Assembly: GCA_013176395.1 (NCBI GenBank)
Contig: JABMLP010000035.1
Coordinates: 62,001-126,000 of the forward strand
DNA length: 64,000 bases
Direction of reading: 5' to 3'
Source of the DNA: Venturia oleaginea
Taxonomy: Eukaryota; Ascomycota; Dothideomycetes; Venturiales; Venturiaceae
The notes beneath the pieces are model-generated. The model made no database searches. It was not told the origin of the DNA and worked only from the letters and a program-made list of their open reading frames with translations. Within the stretch, counting starts at the first letter, position 1; each line of letters starts with the position of its first letter. Of this stretch, positions 34,145 through 43,386 are shown piece after piece. Made by a program: the position numbers and the translations under genes.

Positions 34145-35796
34145 ACGTATTCCACCATCGAGCGGGTCAACCCATCAAGCGGGTCAAAAAGGCTTGGCAC
34201 GACCAACTTATGTTACGACTCTTCAATTTAATCGCTATCAACAATAGATTCTAAGTCCGTCGTGCTGCTATCTGATTCAGAAGATATCTTGATATCTTTT
34301 TTACAAGTTCGCGCATTATGCCCAGTTGCCCCGCAGTTCCTACAGCGCCGTTGAATTGGTCGGGCTGTTTCTTGACCACCACTACCACGAGCCTTCTTTG
34401 ATCCCTGAGGCGCTATAGACGCCTCTGCAGCTACCTGCGCTGCTGCAGTCCCATACTCAATAGTACCACCTTGCTGGATCCACTTCCTTTTGCGCGATTT
34501 TTGGTTCGTTGTTACTGCCAATTGCTCTTCAAGCTCGCGGTTGCGCGCAACAAGCAGAGCGTTTTGGTGTAGCATCAATTCAGCGCCCTTGATAAGCTGG
34601 GAAAAGCCTGCCTTCGCAGTAACTGGTGACCGAGTAAAAGACTCGCTTACGAGCTTGGATTGGGATCCAAATTCATAAGTATTACTTGGAGTCTTGGACT
34701 GCCACGGCGTTTCTGGGAGATGGGTTTCTGGCGGGGTTCGTAGCCGTACTTCAAGGCGATCCAACACCACCTGCGCGTCGATAGGGACTAGCTCTACTGC
34801 CTCAAAAGCCTTTTGACAGTTCTCTTTCGTAAACACGTCGAAAAACGCGTCTTTGAAAGCAGGTAGAAAGCCTTCCTTATTGATATGGTACACGCGTCGG
34901 CGTGCCAAGTCCCGGACGCGTTGGGAGTACTTACGCTTCAACGGCGAGAAGCAGACCACGTCAAGGGGCTAGAGTATATGCGACGAGTGCGATGGCATGC
35001 AGAGGGTTATAATCTTGTTTTCGAGGCAGTAGTCCTTGAAATCCTGGCTGAGATGGCTCTCATGGCCGTCCAAAATAAGCAGCCTGTATACCCCCACCTG
35101 CCGCGCCTTTGTATACGCGTTAAAGTGCTTCAACCACTCAAGACCAAGCGCATTATTTGTCCAGCCGTTCTCAGAGACCGAGAGCTTCCAATTCCGTGGT
35201 ATATCTGCCTCCTCATACCACGCAGAGATATGAACGCGTCCTTTGTAGATAATGAATGGCGGGGTCGCATACCCGGCGGCGCAGATGCTCTGGATAACTG
35301 TAACCCACTCGCGATCGCCTGGCTGGATTAAATTAGGCCGTGTACGTCTTTCAGAAGCTGTGACGACCTTCATTGACCCAATAACGCCCATCTGGAAGCC
35401 AATCTCGTCAAAGTTGTGCGTATCCTCGTCGTGGATACCGTACTTTGCCTTGGTATCTGTAACGAGCTTGAACCAAGCGCCAATAATCTCTGGATCTTCC
35501 TGTAGTATCCTCTGCCTATCCTTAGCTCGATTGAAGGCCATCTTGAGCTCATCTGAGCGCGTTATGAACCTCTCAGCCCAGTTTTTCCCTACTGGCTCTC
35601 CACCGCGTACACCTAGTAGTTTATCCGCCATATCTGCTACCTCACACAGCCGGGGCGCGAATCCTCGCGAATCGAGGTCGAGGATGTATTGGACAATTGT
35701 CTGCTCTTCAGTCGTAGTGAGCTTGTGTCGGGCGTTGCGAGTATCTAGGCGATACGTGATTCCGTTGTATCGGCTAGTCAATGTTGAAGAAGGTAC
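34145..35796 (-). mobile_element. pogo/Fot1-type transposon, 5' end cut off by Ty3 element 2
   Basis: Its 3' TIR begins ACGTATTCCACCATCGAGCG at 34145 beside TA. The coding strand runs leftward. At 35796/35797 it is interrupted by the 3' LTR of Ty3 element 2; the missing 5' TIR and first transposase codons are not found elsewhere in the window. Confidence 0.85.
34228..35796 (-). pseudogene. pogo-type transposase with one nonsense codon
   Basis: About 520 codons of one frame, stopped once by TAG at 34969-34971. In the copy at 43-45 kb the same position is CAG (HSSHILQPLDV), so the change is C-to-T on the coding strand, the direction produced by RIP. Visible: Tc5/CENP-B HTH (ILDLDSRGFAP, VGKNWAERFI); the acidic residues FDEIGF, LDGHESH and PLD of the catalytic core; a C-terminal leucine-rich helix (ALLVARNRELEEQLAV); and a CCHC knuckle (CRNCGATGHNARTC). 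The N-terminal codons beyond 35796 are LTR sequence read through. Confidence 0.88.
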
Positions 35797-37958
35797 TATT
35801 ACGGGACGGTAGCTGGAAAGACGCAGCATACTCGTAGCCAAAGATTGTTTAGATTCAGTTAAAGAGTGAAGGTATCTACAAACAGAGAACCTCAATGAGG
35901 TTCTTTCTCTATACTAGGCTCAATCAGGCTTAGGCTCTTAGCCTATACCAACCATGGGCCATGCCCATAACATTACCCTCCTCCTTACCGGGTGTGCAGG
36001 ACTAAAGAGGGTGTGGTAGGTGGGATAATCAAACAGACAAACGCCATACATCGCTTCTGCCAGCTTGTAGCAGATTCGAAGGCGCTGGCCACCGCTACTC
36101 GGTTTCTTCGGGCCCCTGTTTGAGCTCCTATATCTTCGCCGACACCGTCGCCCTTGCCATACTCTGCCTCGAAGCGGTCTAAGTCCTCGACTTCTGTGAA
36201 TAATGAACGTGGCTGCCAATCGGGATCTGCATAGCCTTTCCATTTGATTAATAACTGACGAACCCAGCCTCGCCCAACCCGTTTCTTCTCTGCGCGAAGT
36301 ATACGTTCTACTTCAAACTCAGCCTCTGTTTCTTCGGTTTGAGGCACTAATGGTGGCGGCTGGGTATCATCGGATTCTTGTGAGGGCAGTGTGTCGGTTG
36401 CGGCTCGGCGGAGTAGGTCAACGTGGAAACGGTTATGGATACCACTTGGCAGGTCAGCCAGCTCGTATACCATCGGGGAGATCTGGTTCTCGACAGTGTA
36501 TTTGGCTTGCGTCCACGACGGTTTCTTTGATAGCTGCGGAGTATTGATATTCCTAAGGTTCAACCAGACTTTGTCGCCCTTTTTTAACGTTTCGGCAGCT
36601 TGACGTGACCTGTTGGCGTCGTTCTCCATCTTCTGCTGGGACCAGGCCATCGCTGCCTGTGCATATTCTTGTGCCTCTTCTATTCGTTGCACAAAGGTCT
36701 CGGCATCGGCTGTTGGTGAGTTACCGGGTGAGATTCGTTGTACTTTCTGGATTGGTTCCGCATGGTAGCCGTGGGTTAGATAGAATGGACTCATCCCTGT
36801 GACTGAAGAGTCACGATTGTTCAGTGCTAACATAGCCGTAGGTAGTAGCGTTGGCCAGTCTAGTTGGGAGTATGCGATGAAGGCGCGGAGATAGCGTAGA
36901 ACTTCCTGGTTCATACGCTCGGTCGCGCCATCGGTCTGTGGATGAAAGGCTGTAGAGAGTCTCTGCTCAATCTTTGTAAGTTTGCAAAGCTTCCTCCAAA
37001 AACGACCTGTCCAATTGCTGCCTCTGTCCGACGTCAATGCCATGGGAAATCCGTGGTAGCGATAGTGGCATTGTAAGAACCTTTTCGCGCACTCTTTGGC
37101 GCTCATTGTAGTCATAGCCTCCAACGTAACACTTTTGAGGAGGCGATCTGTGATAACCATGAGGTATTTTGGGCCGTTTTCCTCCGCGGGCAAATCAGTC
37201 ATGAAATCGATTGATAGCTCGCTGTGGAAGCGAGCCGGGATTGGAAGTGGTTTCAGAAGACCTCGCTTCTTATCACGCCATATTCCTGTTCTCCCACATA
37301 CGTCGCAATTACGTACAAACTGCCGGACTGTCTTGTATTGTTGGGGCCAAAAGAAACTTCTGGATAGAATCGCAAGCGTGCTATCTCTCCCTGGGTGTCC
37401 AGTAACATGGGAATCGTGAGTTTGTTGGACCAGCGTTGTTCGCAGCGGTTCCCAATCTGGTACCCATAGGATCCCTCTTCTCGTGACCGCGCCGTGGTCG
37501 TCTACTTCGCATTCGGGTAGCTGTACCGACAACTTGAGCTCTGGAGGAAAGGAACGTTCGCCAGTAACTATAGCCGTATGAATAGCTTCGTAGGATTGGT
37601 CCTCTGCTATTGCGCGATCCCAGAGAAGTTGTAACTCTGGTTTCTCGAAAAGATCGCATCCTTTTGCAACTGACCGGTTTTGACCGTACCTAGTAGTGGA
37701 CCGGTGTTGACCGTTTTCGGCAGTCAGCTGGTGTCGACCGTCCAGTCCAGTATTTTGCTGGGGCTCCCGTATAACGTCCCATGTACTATTGGATGTATTC
37801 GGTGTATTGACTGGGCAGATAAGGGCTTGTATTGCGATTGTTTCGGTCGTCCTCTCGGAAAGAGGAGGAAGCCATTCGTCCTTGATCAACTGGGCCACTC
37901 GCCCTTGTAGTCTCTCGTCGTTCTTGTCATGTGGCATATCTTGATGTCTTCTTGATAG
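35102..37958 (-). repeat. Left arm of 2,857-bp inverted repeat
   Basis: Pairs with 41225-44081. Corresponding positions sum to 79183 throughout (for example LTR starts 35972 and 43211), so there is no net indel. Comparing the translated arms shows only a few substitutions, such as Pro/Leu near 36526 and Glu/Gly near 37717. It covers part of the pogo transposase, an LTR and the 3' half of pol. Confidence 0.93.
35797..35972 (-). repeat. 3' LTR of Ty3 element 2
   Basis: 176 bp, TGTTATGGGC...CCGTAATA on the element strand, lying inside the pogo element. The 5' LTR counterpart is reduced to ~14 bp at 41199-41212. Confidence 0.85.
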
Positions 37959-40061
37959 TGCGTCTGGTCTTTGCGCTAGTTTTCCGGCGCGAAATTCCAG
38001 CTGGAATTGGTACTCAGATAGAATTAGCGACCATCTTGCTTGTCTCTCTGACAAACGCTGCGCTGTCATAAAGTAGCGGAGATTCTTGTGATCGGTAAGG
38101 ACTTTGAAAGGTGCTGCAACACTGCGTAGTTCTCCTCTCCAGTGTTCAATGGACTTGATTACTGCCAGTAATTCTTTATCGTGGATCTCGTAGTTACATT
38201 CAGCCGCAGTGAGCTTGCGGGAGAAGTATGCTACTGGTCGTAGTTTTCCTTTCATATCCTTCTGCGACAACGTGCCTCCCAGCGCGTAGCCAGAGCAGTC
38301 GCACTCGAGTACCGTATCCAGGTCTGGATTCCAGTGAGCCAGTATTGGGGCGGAGATGAATAGCTCCTTCAAGACTTGAAAGGCGTTCTCATGTTCTTTG
38401 TTCCAGACAAAAGCGACGGCCTTCCGTGTTAACTTGATTAAGGGGTCGGAGAGCTCTGAGAAGTTGTCGATGAAGTCTCGGTAGAAATTTGCAAAGCCTA
38501 GGAAGGAGCGTACGCCTGTGACATTGACTGGAGCCTCCCATTCTTTAATCGCGGCAACTTTCTCTGGGTCGACTTTGATCCCTTCTCCTGCAGTGATAAT
38601 GAACCCCAGATATTTGACCTCCTGAACAGCAAACTCGCACTTGCTTAAGTCTAGCCGAAGTCCAGCAGTCTTGAGCTTGGCAAGAATTTGGTTAACCTTA
38701 ACCATGTGATCCAGATAGTCGCCGTCGCTCCATATCAAGACATCGTCCATGTAGGCTGAACAGCAGATATCTAGGGATTCCCGTAGGACTCCGTTGATGT
38801 ATCGTTGAAAGCTCGCGGGTGCGCCAGCTAGTCCGAAGGGGGTAACTAGCCATTCGAATAGTCCAAATCGAGTGCGAAAAGCCGTTTTCCACTCATCGCC
38901 GTGCTTGATGCGGAGCCGATGAAATGCCGCTCTGACGTCAAGTTTGGTGTACCAACGCGCTGTTGCTAGATTTCGTAGGGTTTCTCGGATTAGTGGCAAT
39001 GGGTAGCGGTCCGATCGAGTGATTCGATTCAGTGCCCGATAGTCTACACACATCCGAATGCCTCCACCTGGTTTCCTTACAAATAAGACTGGGGCTGCCG
39101 CTGGTGAGTTGCTGGCGCGTATCCAGCCCTTGTCCATATAGTCCGAAAGTGTTTTTCGTAGGACTAATAGCTCTTCCCTCGACATGCCGTATAATGGGCC
39201 CCAAGGAACTTCTGCCTCGCGACCTTGTTCATCTCGTATCAATTCGATAACGTGATCGCGACCCTCTTGATGGGGCGCGATCTCTCCGTCTTCGTCGTCG
39301 AGAAAGGCATCAGCATGCTCTGCTATTTCTTCTGGTATCTCTTGTCGGATTTCTTCCTCAGTCTTTCTCTGTTTTCTTTCTGCTAACTTGCTTAGGGCCT
39401 TGTTGATATCCGACATCGAGATAGCCAGCACTTGTGTACCATCCGGTCCATCTCTTCTCAACCGTCGCTGGGCCCTTCCAACAATAGCTGCAAATACAGA
39501 TCCTGACACTAGACAAGCCGCCCGCACGTGAGCGAGCCGGTCTCGCGCTTTGGTGTTCTGTTCTAGCCACCCCTTTTCTCTTACCGTGATGCGCTGGGAT
39601 CCTTGACCAATAAGCAGCTTTCTCTTAGCTGCTATATATCGCACCCAGTTTCTCTCTGCCCATGCCTTGCCTAGGATAATAGGGAAGCTCAATCCTTTCA
39701 CTATATACCCATAGACTCGCTCTGCTCGACCATCAATGTCGATCGTAGCGTAGGTCATGTGCGTAATACGGAGGTCTTCTCCGTTCTCGTGGCTCTCTTT
39801 AGCCAGTGCCAATTGTTTGGTGTCAATTGGGATGCGCGGTAGACGATGTGTTTGGACACTCTTCTCGCTGAAAGCAGCATAAGGGAGGCAGCCGTTATCA
39901 AAGAAGGATTCGGTGAAAGAAGTTCCATTGATCAAGGTATCTATCAAGAAGGGTGTACTTTCCATCCTATCCTTTGCTGCTTTGATTTCTCTTATGCCTG
40001 GTAGCTTTGTAATGTCTTCGCCATGTACATCTACTTCAGACCCTCGTGCGCGACGATGCAC
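35985..40061 (-). CDS. Ty3 element 2 pol polyprotein (PR-RT-RNaseH-IN-chromodomain)
   Basis: 1358 codons from the first initiator-like codon. The frame continues open upstream to overlap gag in -1 phase. Domains: protease with FFDNGCLPYA (Asn in the D-S/T-G site), RT (GGGIRMCVDYRALN, AYMDDVLIWS), RNase H (LECDCSGYALGGTLSQ), integrase (HPGRDSTLAIL, CDVCGRTG, ITDRLLKS, SDRGSNWTG) and chromodomain (LLIKWKGYADPDWQPRSLF). Intact, but the element lacks its 5' LTR. Clearly diverged from element 1, so a separate chromovirus lineage. Confidence 0.93.
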   Translation of the reverse strand: MHRRARGSEVDVHGEDITKLPGIREIKAAKDRMESTPFLIDTLINGTSFTESFFDNGCLPYAAFSEKSVQTHRLPRIPIDTKQLALAKESHENGEDLRITHMTYATIDIDGRAERVYGYIVKGLSFPIILGKAWAERNWVRYIAAKRKLLIGQGSQRITVREKGWLEQNTKARDRLAHVRAACLVSGSVFAAIVGRAQRRLRRDGPDGTQVLAISMSDINKALSKLAERKQRKTEEEIRQEIPEEIAEHADAFLDDEDGEIAPHQEGRDHVIELIRDEQGREAEVPWGPLYGMSREELLVLRKTLSDYMDKGWIRASNSPAAAPVLFVRKPGGGIRMCVDYRALNRITRSDRYPLPLIRETLRNLATARWYTKLDVRAAFHRLRIKHGDEWKTAFRTRFGLFEWLVTPFGLAGAPASFQRYINGVLRESLDICCSAYMDDVLIWSDGDYLDHMVKVNQILAKLKTAGLRLDLSKCEFAVQEVKYLGFIITAGEGIKVDPEKVAAIKEWEAPVNVTGVRSFLGFANFYRDFIDNFSELSDPLIKLTRKAVAFVWNKEHENAFQVLKELFISAPILAHWNPDLDTVLECDCSGYALGGTLSQKDMKGKLRPVAYFSRKLTAAECNYEIHDKELLAVIKSIEHWRGELRSVAAPFKVLTDHKNLRYFMTAQRLSERQARWSLILSEYQFQLEFRAGKLAQRPDALSRRHQDMPHDKNDERLQGRVAQLIKDEWLPPLSERTTETIAIQALICPVNTPNTSNSTWDVIREPQQNTGLDGRHQLTAENGQHRSTTRYGQNRSVAKGCDLFEKPELQLLWDRAIAEDQSYEAIHTAIVTGERSFPPELKLSVQLPECEVDDHGAVTRRGILWVPDWEPLRTTLVQQTHDSHVTGHPGRDSTLAILSRSFFWPQQYKTVRQFVRNCDVCGRTGIWRDKKRGLLKPLPIPARFHSELSIDFMTDLPAEENGPKYLMVITDRLLKSVTLEAMTTMSAKECAKRFLQCHYRYHGFPMALTSDRGSNWTGRFWRKLCKLTKIEQRLSTAFHPQTDGATERMNQEVLRYLRAFIAYSQLDWPTLLPTAMLALNNRDSSVTGMSPFYLTHGYHAEPIQKVQRISPGNSPTADAETFVQRIEEAQEYAQAAMAWSQQKMENDANRSRQAAETLKKGDKVWLNLRNINTPQLSKKPSWTQAKYTVENQISPMVYELADLPSGIHNRFHVDLLRRAATDTLPSQESDDTQPPPLVPQTEETEAEFEVERILRAEKKRVGRGWVRQLLIKWKGYADPDWQPRSLFTEVEDLDRFEAEYGKGDGVGEDIGAQTGARRNRVAVASAFESATSWQKRCMAFVCLIIPPTTPSLVLHTR

Positions 40062-40069
40062 AAGGGTAG

Positions 40070-41173
40070 CTAGTTTTCCGACTCTGATGAGGCTTCCTGT
40101 AGGGAGTCATCGGTATGCTGTGTGATTACCGCAGTGACCTGAGTCTTTGGACGTGTTGCTGGTCGGAATTCGCATACGTTCGGGTGGTGCTTGGGCTTCT
40201 TACAGCGCCCGCATTTGCCCGCTTGTATAAGTGCCAAGAACTCTGTTTGGGATCGCCATTTCGCTCTAGGTCGTCGGTCCTTCTTCGCATCCTTTCCGAG
40301 TGTATCGACCCGAGCTATCAGTGCTGCGATCTGCGCTGAAAGGGCGTTGATGCCAGTCATTTCGACATCGCCTTCTGCGTCACGACTGACTGTTTGGGGT
40401 GATTGTGGCCTCCCTCGAGTCGTTGGCGTCTCCTTATCCGTACTTGGATAGCGGCGTTGGTGGAATAGAGCCTCTGTCTTCGTCGCGAAGTACTGTACAT
40501 CTTTTACGTAAGTGTCGTAGTCGTCCCTGGACAATCGCACTGATTTCAAGGTCTGTTGGAGGGAGTAGTTGAGCGCGTTGTTCATGATAGTGATCTTTGA
40601 GGCTCTTTGCGGCGCTAGGGATCCAGCTTGCGATGTCAGTTGTTCGAACTGCTGGCGGAAGTCTTCGAACGGTTGTCTGCTGCCTTGGCTAATCTTGTTC
40701 AGCTCGTCGAGAGCTTTAGCTTCCGCTTCATGATCTAAGAACTTGTCGTCCATATGCTTGATAAAGGACTCGGGTTCGTAGTTGTCATGTTGCTCTCCAT
40801 TGCTTAGCCATTGGATGACGCGTTGTTGTTTCTCTGTCGGAAGCCCGTTGAAGATGTTCGCGCATATTCCTTGATTGCTTCCAAGCTTCCCATTTTCAAC
40901 AGTGATTTTTGTCTTGATCTGCCATCTGAACAGCGTGTAGTTGTCTCTTTTCCCGTCCCATTTAGGCCATGCAATAGCTTTTGCACCGGTGTTCCCATCA
41001 ACACTGACTGCGGTCAGAGCTGCCACCAATTGTTGTACGGTGTCAGGCGAATTTGCTCGAGCCATTGAGAGTTTGTCGATTCCTTGCGTAATGCTCGCGA
41101 TTGGGTCGTCGTCGGTAGTAGGGGTGTAGGTTGTAGGAGTCGATAGGGTACTGTTGCTACGCATCAAGTACAC
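40070..41173 (-). CDS. Ty3 element 2 gag
   Basis: 367 aa. A Ser/Thr-rich N-terminus is followed by a capsid-like region (WPKWDGKRDNYTLFRWQIK, EPFIKHMDDKFLD-type helices) and a degenerate CCHC knuckle (CGRCKKPKHHPNVCEF). The stop TAG at 40070-40072 directly follows TCGGAAAAC, the counterpart of TCGGAAAAAG in element 1, and pol again lies in the -1 frame. Confidence 0.9.
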   Translation of the reverse strand: MYLMRSNSTLSTPTTYTPTTDDDPIASITQGIDKLSMARANSPDTVQQLVAALTAVSVDGNTGAKAIAWPKWDGKRDNYTLFRWQIKTKITVENGKLGSNQGICANIFNGLPTEKQQRVIQWLSNGEQHDNYEPESFIKHMDDKFLDHEAEAKALDELNKISQGSRQPFEDFRQQFEQLTSQAGSLAPQRASKITIMNNALNYSLQQTLKSVRLSRDDYDTYVKDVQYFATKTEALFHQRRYPSTDKETPTTRGRPQSPQTVSRDAEGDVEMTGINALSAQIAALIARVDTLGKDAKKDRRPRAKWRSQTEFLALIQAGKCGRCKKPKHHPNVCEFRPATRPKTQVTAVITQHTDDSLQEASSESEN

Positions 41174-41198
41174 CTAGGTTTGTAAAGAACTGAATCTA

Positions 41199-41235
41199 TA
41201 TTACGGGACGGTTGATCAAGGTATCTATCAAGAAG
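41199..41235. other. Rearrangement junction: LTR stump plus 24-nt templated patch
   Basis: 41199-41212 matches the terminal ~14 bp of the Ty3 element 2 LTR (minus orientation). 41212-41235 is identical to 39928-39951 in the pol gene. Its last 11 nt (CTATCAAGAAG, 41225-41235) also match the complement of 37948-37958, where the inverted arm begins. The 5' LTR has therefore been replaced by a patched breakpoint. Confidence 0.85.
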
Positions 41236-41245
41236 ACATCAAGAT

Positions 41246-43198
41246 ATGCCACATGACAAGAACGACGAGAGACTACAAGGGCGAGTGGCCCAGTTGATCA
41301 AGGACGAATGGCTTCCTCCTCTTTCCGAGAGGACGACCGAAACAATCGCAATACAAGCCCTTATCTGCCCAGTCAATACACCGAATACATCCAATAGTAC
41401 ATGGGACGTTATACGGGAGCCCCAGCAAAATACTGGACTGGACGGTCGACACCAGCTGACTGCCGGAAACGGTCAACACCGGTCCACTACTAGGTACGGT
41501 CAAAACCGGTCAGTTGCAAAAGGATGCGATCTTTTCGAGAAACCAGAGTTACAACTTCTCTGGGATCGCGCAATAGCAGAGGACCAATCCTACGAAGCTA
41601 TTCATACGGCTATAGTTACTGGCGAACGTTCCTTTCCTCCAGAGCTCAAGTTGTCGGTACAGCTACCCGAATGCGAAGTAGACGACCACGGCGCGGTCAC
41701 GAGAAGAGGGATCCTATGGGTACCAGATTGGGAACCGCTGCGAACAACGCTGGTCCAACAAACTCACGATTCCCATGTTACTGGACACCCAGGGAGAGAT
41801 AGCACGCTTGCGATTCTATCCAGAAGTTTCTTTTGGCCCCAACAATACAAGACAGTCCGGCAGTTTGTACGTAATTGCGACGTATGTGGGAGAACAGGAA
41901 TATGGCGTGATAAGAAGCGAGGTCTTCTGAAACCACTTCCAATCCCGGCTCGCTTCCACAGCGAGCTATCAATCGATTTCATGACTGATTTGCCCGCGGA
42001 GGAAAACGGCCCAAAATACCTCATGGTTATCACAGATCGCCTCCTCAAAAGTGTTACGTTGGAGGCTATGACTACAATGAGCGCCAAAGAGTGCGCGAAA
42101 AGGTTCTTACAATGCCACTATCGCTACCACGGATTTCCCATGGCATTGACGTCGGACAGAGGCAGCAATTGGACAGGTCGTTTTTGGAGGAAGCTTTGCA
42201 AACTTACAAAGATTGAGCAGAGACTCTCTACAGCCTTTCATCCACAGACCGATGGCGCGACCGAGCGTATGAACCAGGAAGTTCTACGCTATCTCCGCGC
42301 CTTCATCGCATACTCCCAACTAGACTGGCCAACGCTACTACCTACGGCTATGTTAGCACTGAACAATCGTGACTCTTCAGTCACAGGGATGAGTCCATTC
42401 TATCTAACCCACGGCTACCATGCGGAACCAATCCAGAAAGTACAACGAATCTCACCCGGTAACTCACCAACAGCCGATGCCGAGACCTTTGTGCAACGAA
42501 TAGAAGAGGCACAAGAATATGCACAGGCAGCGATGGCCTGGTCCCAGCAGAAGATGGAGAACGACGCCAACAGGTCACGTCAAGCTGCCGAAACGTTAAA
42601 AAAGGGCGACAAAGTCTGGTTGAACCTTAGGAATATCAATACTCCGCAGCTATCAAAGAAACTGTCGTGGACGCAAGCCAAATACACTGTCGAGAACCAG
42701 ATCTCCCCGATGGTATACGAGCTGGCTGACCTGCCAAGTGGTATCCATAACCGTTTCCACGTTGACCTACTCCGCCGAGCCGCAACCGACACACTGCCCT
42801 CACAAGAATCCGATGATACCCAGCCGCCACCATTAGTGCCTCAAACCGAAGAAACAGAGGCTGAGTTTGAAGTAGAACGTATACTTCGCGCAGAGAAGAA
42901 ACGGGTTGGGCGAGGCTGGGTTCGTCAGTTATTAATCAAATGGAAAGGCTATGCAGATCCCGATTGGCAGCCACGTTCATTATTCACAGAAGTCGAGGAC
43001 TTAGACCGCTTCGAGGCAGAGTATGGCAAGGGCGACGGTGTCGGCGAAGATATAGGAGCTCAAACAGGGGCCCGAAGAAACCGAGTAGCGGTGGCCAGCG
43101 CCTTCGAATCTGCTACAAGCTGGCAGAAGCGATGTATGGCGTTTGTCTGTTTGATTATCCCACCTACCACACCCTCTTTAGTCCTGCACACCCGGTAA
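41246..43198 (+). CDS. Duplicated 3' fragment of Ty3 element 2 pol (integrase-chromodomain)
   Basis: 650 codons identical in frame to the C-terminal half of the pol at 35985-40061, except for a few substitutions. It starts in the segment after RNase H and retains the integrase zinc finger, DDE core and chromodomain. It lacks gag, protease, RT and a 5' LTR, so it is a dead fragment carried in the inverted repeat, though its frame is intact. Confidence 0.85.
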   Translation: MPHDKNDERLQGRVAQLIKDEWLPPLSERTTETIAIQALICPVNTPNTSNSTWDVIREPQQNTGLDGRHQLTAGNGQHRSTTRYGQNRSVAKGCDLFEKPELQLLWDRAIAEDQSYEAIHTAIVTGERSFPPELKLSVQLPECEVDDHGAVTRRGILWVPDWEPLRTTLVQQTHDSHVTGHPGRDSTLAILSRSFFWPQQYKTVRQFVRNCDVCGRTGIWRDKKRGLLKPLPIPARFHSELSIDFMTDLPAEENGPKYLMVITDRLLKSVTLEAMTTMSAKECAKRFLQCHYRYHGFPMALTSDRGSNWTGRFWRKLCKLTKIEQRLSTAFHPQTDGATERMNQEVLRYLRAFIAYSQLDWPTLLPTAMLALNNRDSSVTGMSPFYLTHGYHAEPIQKVQRISPGNSPTADAETFVQRIEEAQEYAQAAMAWSQQKMENDANRSRQAAETLKKGDKVWLNLRNINTPQLSKKLSWTQAKYTVENQISPMVYELADLPSGIHNRFHVDLLRRAATDTLPSQESDDTQPPPLVPQTEETEAEFEVERILRAEKKRVGRGWVRQLLIKWKGYADPDWQPRSLFTEVEDLDRFEAEYGKGDGVGEDIGAQTGARRNRVAVASAFESATSWQKRCMAFVCLIIPPTTPSLVLHTR

Positions 43199-43210
43199 GG
43201 AGGAGGGTAA

Positions 43211-43386
43211 TGTTATGGGCATGGCCCATGGTTGGTATAGGCTAAGAGCCTAAGCCTGATTGAGCCTAGTATAGAGAAAGAACCTCATTGAGGTTCTCTG
43301 TTTGTAGATACCTTCACTCTTTAACTGAATCTAAACAATCTTTGGCTACGAGTATGCTGCGTCTTTCCAGCTACCGTCCCGTAATA
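43211..43386 (+). repeat. LTR copy in the right arm
   Basis: 176 bp, inverted counterpart of 35797-35972, again opening directly into pogo sequence (GTACC next). Confidence 0.88.

Noticed and set aside
37680..37910. Plus-strand frames inside the retroelement pol region
   Set aside because: Antisense shadows; the same frames appear mirrored at 41273-41503 only because of the inverted repeat.
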